In this document: positions 27,801 through 38,200 of the stretch, one piece after another | Layout: each line of letters begins with the position of its first letter | Numbering within the stretch: position 1 is the stretch's first letter | Assembly: GCA_003864495.1 (NCBI GenBank) | Contig: ML133454.1 | Coordinates: forward strand, 586,501 to 650,500 | DNA length: 64,000 nt | Direction of reading: 5' to 3' | DNA from: Nemopilema nomurai | Taxonomy: Eukaryota; Cnidaria; Scyphozoa; Rhizostomeae; Rhizostomatidae | Translations under genes and position numbers: made by a program | Notes under the pieces: model-generated | The model's database searches: none | Told to the model about the DNA's origin: nothing | What the model saw: the letters and a program-made list of their open reading frames with translations, nothing else

Positions 27801-29861
27801 TTGACAATGGACATGGTGAGTTGAAGGGGCAAGGACATACAAATCCTAAAAATGCACAAACATACAAGAGTGGAAATAGATGAGCCCCTAGTGGTTATAA
27901 TTAGTGAAAAGACTGACATGGTGTCTCAGCAAAAGACCAAATTATTAGACTGTCTGGCTATTACTGAACTGTTTAGTGTTGGAATATTTTTTGCAAAGTT
28001 TAAACCTTAGGCCCACACATGATTTAAAAAACTCCTTTGTCCACAGTATCAAGAGCAGAAAAGTAACAGACATGCTGATAACAGTATAAACATGATCAGG
28101 ATTTTGTACAAATTGCATAAAGTCAAGTTGGCAGCAATGCTAGACCCTTGTGTGTATTTTATCACCTAAATAAAAGCTTTTGATAGCATTAACTCTGATC
28201 TTGTTGTACAAAATTAATATCAATTCAATTAATGGTAGAGGCTTGAGAACCACCAGAAGCACTTATAGGATTTAAGTGCTAAACAGAGTTAGCAACTAGG
28301 TACATGACTTTGTCAGAATGAGTAACAATCCATTTAGCCTTTGTTCTCTACCATATCTGTTTAACAGGTACAGCTAGCAGACTTTTATGAAACTAGAGGT
28401 ACATAGTATCTAGAGGATGTGATATGTATCATAATAACTTAAAACAGATGGCATATACATCTGAAGACACAGGTTGAGTGTGGGCAAGTAAGGGATTTTG
28501 TATGACCTGTCTGCAAACAAAAATTCACAGCAAGAGACATGGTGAAATATCTAGCTTATATTCAATCAATATCTTTATGAGAAAACTTGTTTTCTTAACA
28601 GTCAAGCAGACTTTACTGTCACCTACAGATAAATATGCACCCTCTTCTAAGGAGCATGGGTGTTGGATGATAGTTCATAGCCAGTATAATAGTGGATTCT
28701 ATGCAACCAACAGATATGTGACTTCAAAGAGATATATATATATATATTCATTGTCCATAAGAGGTCTTATTCTAATAAATAAGAGGTCTAAATCAGTCTC
28801 TCATAGTGTCATACTTTTGGAGATTAGAACCTGCTATCACCTAGCACATTATTCCTACAGACCATGGATGCGTTTGGATGCTCATGGATACATTGAGAAT
28901 AAAGTGTGCTTCACTTGGCTAATTTGCAAAATATTTCTGCATGGACTAAAGCAGCTAAGGTTTACATAGGGAAGTTCAAAACTTTTTATAGAAATTTCAA
29001 CTTGTGTGCACTAAATTAGCAATGATATTATAATAGAGAAAAGCCCCCTTTATATGTTGATAAAAAGTTCCCATGCAGCATTTGTTGCATAAATTGTCTA
29101 AGAACATGTTAAGCAATTCAAGGTATTATGGTTAAGTTGATTGAAAACAAAAAGCTACGAAAAAGAAATAACTAAATAGGAAAGGAATAAGATCGTATAC
29201 ACTTCTCAACGTTCGATATCGAACATAAGACTAATCTTCACCTCATTTGTGTTATCTTGAAGACTCTACACATTAGGGGTTTCAAGAATATCATTATTTG
29301 CAAAGAAAAACAAACAATAGTTTAATATTTCAAAAATTAAGTAATAAGCACACGGAAAGGAATTACGAACCCGAGCAAAAGAAACATTTTGAGGCATTTT
29401 AAGCCTTCATACTAACACAAATGGCGACATTTGGGTAAAAAATCAAACACACAACTTTTAAAAAACCCTTAAAACAGGCGTGATTGGAATATTTAAACAA
29501 ACGCCTTTCAAAAATATGTAAATCGTCTGAAAAACTGGTGGGCTTCGACAAGAAATGCCCGTATTATCGTCTTAAAGGCGTCTGCAAATAGATGACCGTG
29601 GCCTATTGTTTACTTCAAGCTCCTCGGGCCTAAGGCTAATACACAATTCACCTGAAAGACGTTGTTCACGTCATCGATGCTTCGGTTCATGGTTGATACG
29701 ATGGACTCAGGAGTTAAGCATTCGTACTGAAAATCGTCATCGTACGGCCTTTTAGCAGCCGGTTCTGAAGAATCAATATCATCGCCAAGGTAATCATCGT
29801 CTAGCTCGTCCAAGGCTTCCTCATCCTCATCGTAAAAAAAGTCCTCGTCTTCTGAGTCCAT
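9805..29861 (-). CDS. ARIH1: Ariadne-1 RBR E3 ubiquitin ligase, 17 coding exons, 507 aa
   Basis: Exons in transcript order: 29861-29652, 26336-26269, 24648-24564, 23640-23566, 23153-23005, 22464-22398, 21576-21470, 20863-20821, 18831-18760, 17884-17807, 17142-17090, 16584-16527, 15564-15481, 14413-14351, 12069-11956, 10513-10401, 9889-9805. Every junction is AG/GT with matching phase, and the total is 1524 nt including the stop. The N-terminus is acidic (residues 1-50), followed by a UBA-like region (about 50-115). RING1 starts at C136-N-I-C139 and continues through ECGH (152-155). The IBR contains WCPAPDC and a later FGCGE. RING2 contains [19 protein letters not shown], in which Cys307 matches the catalytic Cys. 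The C-terminal Ariadne domain runs from about 350 to 507. Human ARIH1 residues F430, E431 and E503, which hold RING2 shut, match F380, E381 and E453, so autoinhibition and release by neddylated cullin-RING ligases should apply. The length is close to fly ari-1 and shorter than human because the Gly-rich N-terminal stretch is absent. The start was chosen at 29861; see rejected items for the upstream ATG. Confidence 0.95.
10896..11270 (+). other. 124-codon open frame inside ARIH1 intron 15, unrecognised
   Basis: An ATG-to-stop frame on the strand opposite ARIH1, between its exons 16 (10513) and 15 (11956). The composition is mixed and not repetitive, with a hydrophobic patch [12 protein letters not shown]. 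It has no domain I recognise and no visible promoter or splice context. It may be chance. Confidence 0.15.
15895..16353. repeat. 23-nt minisatellite in ARIH1 intron 12
   Basis: About twenty imperfect copies of a 23-nt unit with core ATGACAGAATAAAAACAGCG, purine-rich on the plus strand. The array decays towards the low-coordinate end. It lies between exons 12 (16527) and 13 (15564) of ARIH1. All three minus-strand frames stay open and read FCHLR/FILSF-like periodic peptides, which is a composition effect. Confidence 0.9.
17416..17433 (+). repeat. Homopolymer run of 18 G in ARIH1 intron 10
   Basis: Eighteen G in a row, an extreme run for an AT-rich genome. Because ARIH1 is transcribed from the other strand, the transcript carries C18 while the non-template DNA strand carries the complement. 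The exact count may be affected by sequencing. Confidence 0.9.
26230..29155. other. CpG-depleted block in ARIH1 introns 1-2
   Basis: From 26881 to 29155 I count two CG dinucleotides in about 2.3 kb, while the flanking sequence has them every few tens of bases. The right edge is sharp, with several CG between 29158 and 29230. The block contains ARIH1 exon 2 near its left end. It also holds a 163-codon plus-strand open frame (28478-28969) and an 82-codon one (26999-27244), neither recognised. Heavy methylation and decay of an inserted element would explain the pattern. Confidence 0.6.
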
Positions 29862-30037
29862 ACTGAAGAAAGGTGAACAAATCAGTTTCACCGGCTATGA
29901 GAATCTATATATCACTTCATAGTAAGCGCAGTTTTGAGAAAAATCCTGCACATCAAACGAATATTTTTCTTCGTTCACTACCCACTGCCCTGCTGACCAA
30001 GCTGCTTCTTTCCCATTTTCTGAAATAGAGGCAATTT

Positions 30038-30043
30038 GATTGG
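30038..30043 (-). promoter_or_regulatory. CCAAT box upstream of ARIH1
   Basis: Minus-strand CCAATC, 12 bases nearer to ARIH1 than the CRE. Paired CRE and CCAAT elements in ARIH1 orientation support a promoter here. No transcript start can be fixed from sequence alone. Confidence 0.4.
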
Positions 30044-30054
30044 ATATTGTATTA

Positions 30055-30062
30055 TGACGTCA
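30055..30062. promoter_or_regulatory. Perfect CRE palindrome in the ARIH1 upstream region
   Basis: TGACGTCA is the full CREB/ATF site. It lies about 195 bp upstream of the ARIH1 start codon and 60 bp upstream of a divergent ATG. Full CREs close to start sites are typical of CpG-containing housekeeping promoters. That it acts on ARIH1 is an inference from position. Confidence 0.5.
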
Positions 30063-30122
30063 CGAGAAGGTTGGGCTCTAATCATACAGAATTCAAGTAT
30101 AAATACAGCGTGACATCTCGCA

Positions 30123-30949
30123 ATGGCCGAAAATAGAGCTTCAAAGGGAGGAAGAAATTGCCAACGTAAGCTTAAAGTTCTGTCGATGACATTCGCAAGC
30201 TATTACCTCATAATCATGATTCAGTTAAAGCAGAAGAAAAGCACAACAATCTGTATTATCAAGAGAACATACATTGTCCCAAGCACCTTTTCGTGTCACT
30301 TTCATTTCAATTGCGAAAACATTTGAAGTACTTGGGTTATTGTGCCAGCACTCTAGTACATCTGTTAATTTTCTACAAAATATGTCTCACACAAGCATAG
30401 AAAATTTGTATTGGTGAAACTTTTCTTTCAAAGGCATAGGTCTCTGAACTTGAAATTGGTTCAGGGATATTAATTACGGATAAATTTAAAGTTCAAAGTT
30501 CATACCCAAAGATTCGGGGGCTTTGGAAAATATCAAGACTTATGATTGCCAGCAAAAAATTATTTGATTTCTTTGAATTGAAGCCTTTGATTTTCGAACT
30601 TTGTACAAGCCAGATCAAAACTGATACGGTGCTTGCCCAAACTCTAAAAACATTGGCAGCCAATATTCACAGCAACGAAGTCTCTCATTCCCCGACATGA
30701 AATGTTGAATATTCCATCGGCATATATTTCATATTTGAACATCATTGATTATTCTTAGATGTAGGACGTATTACTCTACATTGTTATTGGGGAATGGTGT
30801 TAAAATCTTTCTGGCTGTACATGCGGGTTGGAAAGAAAAAAGCAACCAATTACGCCTGGGTCCCGAATTCGTTTGGCGGGAATGTTTGCCTTCATCAGTT
30901 AGCAAGTGTTATCCAATTGTATTATTTCAAGTTACACCCAAGTTCATGA
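30123..30949 (+). CDS. Hypothetical small two-exon gene, divergent from ARIH1 (doubtful)
   Basis: An ATG at 30123 opens 14 codons (MAENRASKGGRNCQ) that stop at a good donor, CAAC|GTAAGC, at 30165. The next pyrimidine-rich acceptor, TTATTCTTAG, ends at 30758. From 30759 a frame of matching phase stays open to a TGA at 30947-30949, giving about 77 residues. I do not recognise the product. The ATG lies about 260 bp upstream of the ARIH1 start in the opposite direction and just beside a CRE, so a bidirectional promoter could drive both genes. Against it, the second exon also has a second open frame, the predicted protein has no obvious domain, and more exons could follow. It may be a chance reading or the 5' end of a non-coding transcript. 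Confidence 0.22.
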
Positions 30950-31104
30950 GCCACAGTATCAACTAACTTGGCAGGGTTAGACTCTCTCAGTATCTGGGGA
31001 AAAACGTTTTCGGTATCTGGGGAGAAAATTGGAGAACTAGGAAAATTTTTGTGACATGACTTCATCCAAACGTCATTTGATTCGTTTTTTAGGAACAAGA
31101 AGCG

Positions 31105-31116
31105 CCCCCCCCCCCC
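31105..31116 (+). repeat. Homopolymer run of 12 C
   Basis: Twelve C in a row in the spacer between ARIH1 and the lipoxygenase. It is annotated because length errors are likely here. Confidence 0.85.
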
Positions 31117-34100
31117 ACTTTCTGCAAGATTGAAATATTTTGTTACAGGATCCATTACCTCTGCAGGGTATATATGTAATGCAAGTATATCAGCAGGAGT
31201 ACTGTACTGATACACCATAGGAATCACATCCTCTAATAAAGGTCACTGGTTTGTACGCCTATATTCCTCACATCCTGAATCAAGACTGACTTACATCCTT
31301 AGTTACATCAACTTATCATTGACCTATCATCAATTTTTCATTCACTTATCTTATCATACTCGTCTGGTTACAATCAAGATGAGCTGAATTTAGTTGACAT
31401 TTGGAATCAGTTTGTGTCATTGCATCAAGAGCGGTACTATTCATTTGGTACTTTCCGGACATCAGATTTTCATAAAATATATGATTAACATTTGCTTGTT
31501 GCTTATTCAACATTTGTTGATTGCTGTATTGTTTTGTTTGTTTCCCAAATGCTAAAGTTCTCATACAATGAATCAATCATTCTCTTAATTCTTAAGAAAA
31601 GCAAATAAATATATTTAAAAACAAAATTTTTTTAAAGTAGCATGAGTTAAACAGAGGACCCTGCAGCTGCGTAGAATTACAAAGAAACGGAAGAGCAAGC
31701 CAAGTTGATGTGTGGAGTAAAATGCACGGCAGACATCAGAGGGTGTCTACGTACTGACTTTGCAATAAGATGAACAGGCGAGAATCGAAGGTAAACTTGT
31801 CTAAGCGGTTTTAATACAAGAGTTCAAGCGACGTTGTCTCTGCAGAAATGCACTTGGTTGGTGTGACGTCAATTTTCTGCCAGCCACTCACTCGAACGCT
31901 CAGATATACGAATCATATCTACTTATATCTACTGCCACAGGGGCTTCTGAAGGATCATGGAATTCTTCGCCATTTTGCTTGAACAGCTGGGTTCCTTTTG
32001 GTAATTTTTGGCGTGGAGCTTGCCATGCGAGATAAATGAAAAAACTTAATGTTTGGTGCATTTTGAAATCTTTCCTAGAGTGATTATTAAGAAATATGAC
32101 AGTATCAGAACCATTATATATTTAAGGATTAACGTTATGGCATCGTGCGTCTTACAATATAACCTATTTTAAAAGCCTCTCTTCCCACTCGTTAAACGAT
32201 CTCTCCTTTCCCTACAAATTGATTAGTGACTGCACAGAATTTGAAAACGCAAGTCTTCGTACAACTTAGATTTCAAGAGATGGTGCCTGATATCAACCAC
32301 TTTGGATATTTGAATGTGACGTCATACTGGTCGCATCAACTGCAAAAAAGTAAAGTAAATTGCAGGATTGCAGGCTCAACCATAAAAAGAATCTGGTGTA
32401 CGCACAGGAATTCAGTTTTTTCTTTGCATTGGTCACTTTGTATGCAAGAAAGCAGAACCATGGACATCACACTCCCAAACAATTTACTTTGTAAAGAAAT
32501 GTTAATTGAAGCTGAGCGAAAATCTTCTCTCAATTTATGCAGTACCTATGGTGTTACATTTGCAACAAATTTGGATTTTTGGCAGATATTATGTAAATAG
32601 ATCCCTCCTTTCTGCTTAATATCTAACCTTTAGTAAACGATAACCCAATTAAAGTAAGTCGAATGCAGTGTTGGGAGTGTAACAGATGCCCAAAATATAA
32701 AGCACAGGGATTTGCAAATCTTCACTACAAAACTTTTTTGAGGAATGAGTATTTCTGATTCCACTTCTTTGTCAGTGTGAAGTGATCTATCCAAGAGTTT
32801 GGATTAAAAGCTCTGTCTTCCTGAACACGACTAAAGGTGATAACTGAATCATTGAACTTCGGGCGACTAATTACATTCCACGACAGACGATTACTTGATT
32901 AGCCTGCAGCCCTTGATTTTACTCTCAATTGCCCTTTCACTGAAGCATCCGTTTTTCGTGAAGATAAAGAAGGCCTGGCTGCCTTGGGTGTTTCAGTGGT
33001 TATGGAACATAGGTTCACCGACATGGTAAATTCGATCAGGCTTACTTTTTAGACAATCAGCTCGTCTCCCCCTATACTGAGGTTGTCAGTTTTTGCCCTA
33101 AAATTATCACCTAGCAAATCCAGACATGTGAAGGGAAGCCAAGAAAATTCTTGTAAAGATACAACACACATGCGGTAAGTCAATATTTAATGGGCTCGTG
33201 CTGTTATTCACAATTAATAAACGAGGCGGATATGAGCTACGGAAATTTTTGTCTTGTCTATACTTTCCCTTGTCTTCTAGGAGAGCACTTTAAATGAGTC
33301 CAGTTATAAACAATGTTAAATTAAATTAGATTAGTGAAAAAATGTTCTATCCAATGATTGATGAATCCAACCATTCTTGAAACTTTAACCCAACACTTTG
33401 ATTTAACCTTTCATAATAATATGGATTCAGTATGACTGCTTTAAATGGGCATTGCAGATTTCTATAACTTGTTTGTTTGTAAATTTGATTGTTGTTAAGC
33501 AGGCCAGAAGCAAGCAAATTTTGCGTCATTATATCTTTACATCCTTTCGTACTCTATAGCCAGAAAACAATTATAGCAAGCTTTGAAAATCTAATTTTGA
33601 AAAGTCCTATAATCAGCATTATTTTCAAAGTTTCTCAACTTCTAGCCATATGCACGGCTTCTTTTTAAATACAAAGTTTTTAACAAATGCCTTAAGACTT
33701 CAAAACTCCTAATTAGAACGCAGCATAGTAACGCAGTTTTCGCATACTTATTATAGTTCCACGCTCTTTTAAAATAAACTTTTCCTTCTTGTGATGCAAT
33801 TTGAATAAGGTCTACTGTTACATGTCATCTCTGATATGACTTAAACTGAATGCCTTATCCTTTTTCTTACAATATCGTGAAACAGTGTAAAGCTAGCCAT
33901 GTGGTTATATGCTATTGTTGCACTGTATTGGTGTACAGGACTATAATTTGACACAGAGACCCTTGTCCTTATCAAGCGAAAAGGCAATCCACGGAAGACA
34001 ATACTTAAAGTAAATACCCTTCTTCTAATTAGCATCTCTACTTCCTTATCTACTCTAGTGGCTGCATTGCCAGATTTGGAATGCACTTATTGGCAAAATC

Positions 34101-34346
34101 TATGGCTAGTTTATTAGCCTGATGACAGTACCATTCCTTGTAATTCGTTAATGCAAACATGCATCACCTAAAGCAAGAAACACGATACACAGCGGTTTTT
34201 TGGAGTCAACTGAAACTCGAATAAATGCCAAAACGCAGAAATAGTAGCGTCGCCAGGCTGGCATAACTGGGATTGACAAAGAATTTTCTTGGTCACGTTC
34301 TTTAGGGTCTCACTGAGTACGTCGTTTGAGGAAGTAGACTTTTTCA

Positions 34347-34366
34347 AGAGAGAGAGAGAGAGAGAG
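34347..34366 (+). repeat. (AG)10 microsatellite
   Basis: Ten perfect AG units in the spacer upstream of the lipoxygenase gene. It sits in a short minus-strand open frame that I do not regard as a gene. Confidence 0.85.
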
Positions 34367-35246
34367 TCAAAATCAATCTCTAACCAGTCCTCCCCTTCGT
34401 CCAATGATTTTCATCGATTAGAAAGTCGTCCTCTGGTGACCACTGCTGTGGACATGGCTGCCCCGTAGCGACGACACTGCATAGCGTAGATAATTAAAAT
34501 ATTGTTTGCATGAACAAGCTGCCCCGCAGCCTATCAGCGTTTTAGCTAACAAATGTCATTTGCCAATATATAAGCTCTTGTCCCTGAGGTTTAATATGTG
34601 ATAATCGGAGGAAGAACGTCAGACATTAACAACAACACGATCAATCAATGCAGCAATGCTTCTTTAGTTTGTTTTAAAAGCTGAACAAATACTCTTGCTA
34701 TTAATTTAATATGAAATCCGGCAAAAGACGGACTAAGAATGAAAAGGAATTAAATATTTATTTGTATTAAATATAACAGAGGGAATTCATCAAAGTTATT
34801 GGTTGTAATCAACGGATGAGCAACACCTAGCAATAAAAGTGACTTCCAATTACATTGTAACTACCAAACGGCATCAATTATTCATATTTATTTATAAGCA
34901 AAATAGAAACTAAAATATATTATTTGGCTAACAAAATATTTTTCCCCATTGTGTGTTTTCATGCAAGGAAGTTGCTCCAAGATAAAAGGCAATCATTCGG
35001 AAAGACTATCATCAAAGGTAGCCTGCAGATCTGGCATTGCAGAAGGTATGCAATATTGTAGAAGTCAATATGATCGCTATTATTGCACATCGATCAACTT
35101 GCTTAGTTAAGACCACTTAGAACATTTCAACCCAATTCTATTGCATTAAGTATTGCTGTTATCATATTTTATCTGATCATTTTAACCTTTCACTCTGATG
35201 CTTACATTCTAAACAAGCTGGCAACATCTTCAAAACAGATCTCGAA

Positions 35247-38200
35247 ATGTATCAAGTATTCTTCGTCGGCATCATTCTAGTTGGAGCAGCCAGTCTGTGT
35301 ACCAGTGTCCTGTGAGTAGGTTTTTATTAGCTTCTCTTTTGCGCCAGTGTGCCAGAACAATAAAAAATTAAGTCATCGGTTAGCTTAATCTTTTTAATGA
35401 CTTCTTCTTTCACTATTGGCATCATAGACATATCCCAAACACGTATCACGCAAAAAACGTTTCTAAACAAATTGTATAGTTCTCTCAAACTTGCCTTTTC
35501 GAAATATTTATGAATAATGCTTTTAATTATTTTGATATGTTTTATAGCTTGTTGATAATAGGATTTTGTATTTTGCTCATTGAACTAAATTTCAACCATC
35601 TTTGTCTACGAATAAGTGGCATCGTGAGGAAAATTCAGTATCAGGGGGAAAATAAACAACATTCAATTCACTATCCGATCAGTGCCAATCAATCGAAGAC
35701 CCTTTCGAATAAAGCTTAAAACAGTCCCAAATATGTCAAAGTTGCAACATTTCTAGCTGCTCATGGCTTAAAGGTTGAAAGTAAGATAGGATATTCTTTT
35801 TAGTGCTACATTATAACCGAGGAAAGTTACACATTAAAAGAAACGCAATATTGCTTTATTCGTAGGATACATTTCAATGTCTGTTGACCTTGCCAATAAT
35901 GCCTTTCTCTTGGGCCCCTTTCACACGAGAACGGAACGGGAACAGAACGGAACGAAAGAGGTGTTCACGCGACACTGGAACGTTTCTACTCCGTCACACA
36001 CACTGGTTTATCTCCTTTGAATGAACCGGTGACACGGACTCGCCAAAGGCGCGAGAACCCTTCAAGTGCATCGCAGCCTAATATACATTTGGCGATTTGC
36101 CAACACCAAATACATTAGCAATTCTTCTGTACCGTCATCTGACAAGTAATACAGAGTTATCGCAATCTGTGTTTCAACATGGTTCGCTCATCGCTGTTTG
36201 ATTCCTTCTCAAGAAATGGCTTAACTTCGTTGCATAGCATCACAAAATGATTTTTCCGACATCCTAAAGTTTTTGTTCACTTGCCACAACGGTGTCGTTC
36301 AAAAAACTTTTCTACCAAGTCTTAACTCTGCCAGGCCTAACCCAGAACTGCCAGCTTGTGTCTCTTCTCCCCCTTCTTCGACGCCGCAACGGCCTTTCAA
36401 CTAGATTTAAAAGCATTTGTCTTCTCGGCGATATTTTATCCCATTTAGCATTAACAAGACAGTACTTTGCTTCCAGAGAGCTGCCAGGGATGGTAAAAGC
36501 GTCAATAGCGCCAAAAGATTCGTCTTGTTTACTGGGGTCATTTTTGCTAGGATTTCTGTCTCTAACTTGCTAGAAATAGCGGAACTAGTTTTTGTAAACT
36601 TAAAGTACTTAGGTGTTTTGGAGTCTGTCTACATTCTAGTGGGAAATTCCATTCTTTGTAGACAGAAAGAGCTCGCCTTTTTCCTTGGGCTCTTCTGAAG
36701 TTAGGTGTTAAGTAACGCTGATTGGTCAATTATAACCAATCACGCGCTCTGCTTATCACCCGCGAGATTTTGCGATCCGCAACTGGCTATTTATTCTGTC
36801 AGCTTTTGGTTATTTTCCGACGTTTGCCTACTCTGAGGAGTGTCGGACGATAAAAGTACTTTTAGTATGCAAAAACTAGTTCTGCTTTTTCCAGCCATTG
36901 CGAAGTGGAACGGAACGATTTAGTTGTCGTGTCAACACCACCAAAAAATGCTTTGTTTTCTGGGCCAGTCCTCATCGTTCCGTTCCGTTCCCGTGTGAAC
37001 GGGGCCTTGATATTGTCAATGGCTGACCAACCAAGTTAACACCTTGTTAGCATAAATATCAGCTTGACTGTCATCATTTTCATGGAATATTGCGTTGTCG
37101 ATAGAATCAAGTGGGTAAGCGTCTACAGGCATCAAATAGCATGACAACAATCACACGTAAAGTACTGGCCTGTGTAAAGTAACTGCAAAATTTATAGTCA
37201 ATCAAAGTCAGGATGAGCATTCGAGATTCTGTCTTGATAAGTAAAGTTTTAAATTTTATTTCCAAAGTGAATCTTGTAAGCATTTTTATCCAGGCTGCCC
37301 GAAGGTGATAAGCAAGTATCGAACAAGACGGCATTTCAGGATGAGGAAATTGAAGGTAAACAGCAGTTTTTAATTTATTCAATTTTCAATAAATTTTCCT
37401 CACATAAGCATACAACGTAAATGCAGAATAAAGATAATAATTTTGTGTTTCTTTTAGCTCACATTAAAGTTTTCACTATCCAGTTTGATAGCCAACATTC
37501 TTCTTGATATCTCTAAAGAGATGAAAAATGCATGCGATTAAAAGCTTTCATTTGAGCAACTCAGAAATTTTCTTATTCACATGTTGAAGGCTCGATACAC
37601 ATTTAGTTATTTTTTCATTTAATTTTCTTTTTTCCGATTTTCCTTTGCGATGCTGTTCGGGCAGGTTAAACATCCCTTTCAAGCTGTTTCAAATTACTTA
37701 GAATGTTTCTCAGATTAATCATATTTCAATTTCACTAACTTTCTTAAGAGAAAATCTTACGTAATTGCTTGGCACCTGACCGAAATTTGCTTGTTTCAAA
37801 TTGTTCGGTAAAATTTCAACAGACATTGGCTGCTCGGTATCTCTGTTACACAAGGCAGGGAAGGTCTGCGAGTCACAAAGACATGTTGAGAAGGCAAAGA
37901 TGCAGTACTTTTACAAGTTTTCACGACCGGATGATGAATTTCCACCGCCCCACCTGGATCACGCAATGAAGGATGTCCTGGTCTATTTCATGACAGAGAA
38001 ATTCCATGCTCACTGGTTCAATCTTTACTTTAATGTTCTGTCAACTAAACTGAGGAATTTGATCAACGAGATGGTTGCCCTCAAGTATAAAAATGCCCGA
38101 TTCACATCTTACGATAACTACACTCAAGTTCACGACGATTTCAAGGATTACGTCATAGTATGCAGTATTTTCCTATATTTTTCTTTTGGCGTGCAGTACC

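Larger units (their letters stand above)
29862..30122. promoter_or_regulatory. ARIH1 5' flank and probable 5' UTR intron end
   Basis: On the minus strand, the base immediately before the chosen ARIH1 ATG is preceded by CACCTTTCTTCAG, a strong acceptor. The ATG therefore probably sits one base into an exon joined to an upstream non-coding exon. The rest of this short stretch contains the CRE and CCAAT box given separately. Confidence 0.4.
30950..35246. other. Spacer between the divergent ARIH1 and lipoxygenase genes
   Basis: Holds the C12 run, the (AG)10 tract and several short open frames, including 32226-32600 on the plus strand, which I do not recognise. No conserved exon was seen. The lipoxygenase promoter must lie at its right end, where no clear TATA box is visible. 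The start codon has a purine (G) at -3. Confidence 0.5.

Noticed and set aside
29862..29891. In-frame ATG ten codons upstream of the chosen ARIH1 start
   Set aside because: The stretch between them ends in a strong acceptor (CACCTTTCTTCAG) one base before the chosen ATG, and ariadne proteins begin with an acidic MDS-type N-terminus as seen at 29861.
36292..36698. Plus-strand open frames of 93 codons inside the transposon
   Set aside because: The protein-like remnants (FWVRP, FRMSEKSF) are on the minus strand; the plus-strand frames are shadows.
37356..37858. A PLAT-encoding exon hidden in lipoxygenase intron 2
   Set aside because: No open frame with beta-sandwich-like sequence and fitting splice sites was seen, and exon 2 joins exon 3 in phase without it.
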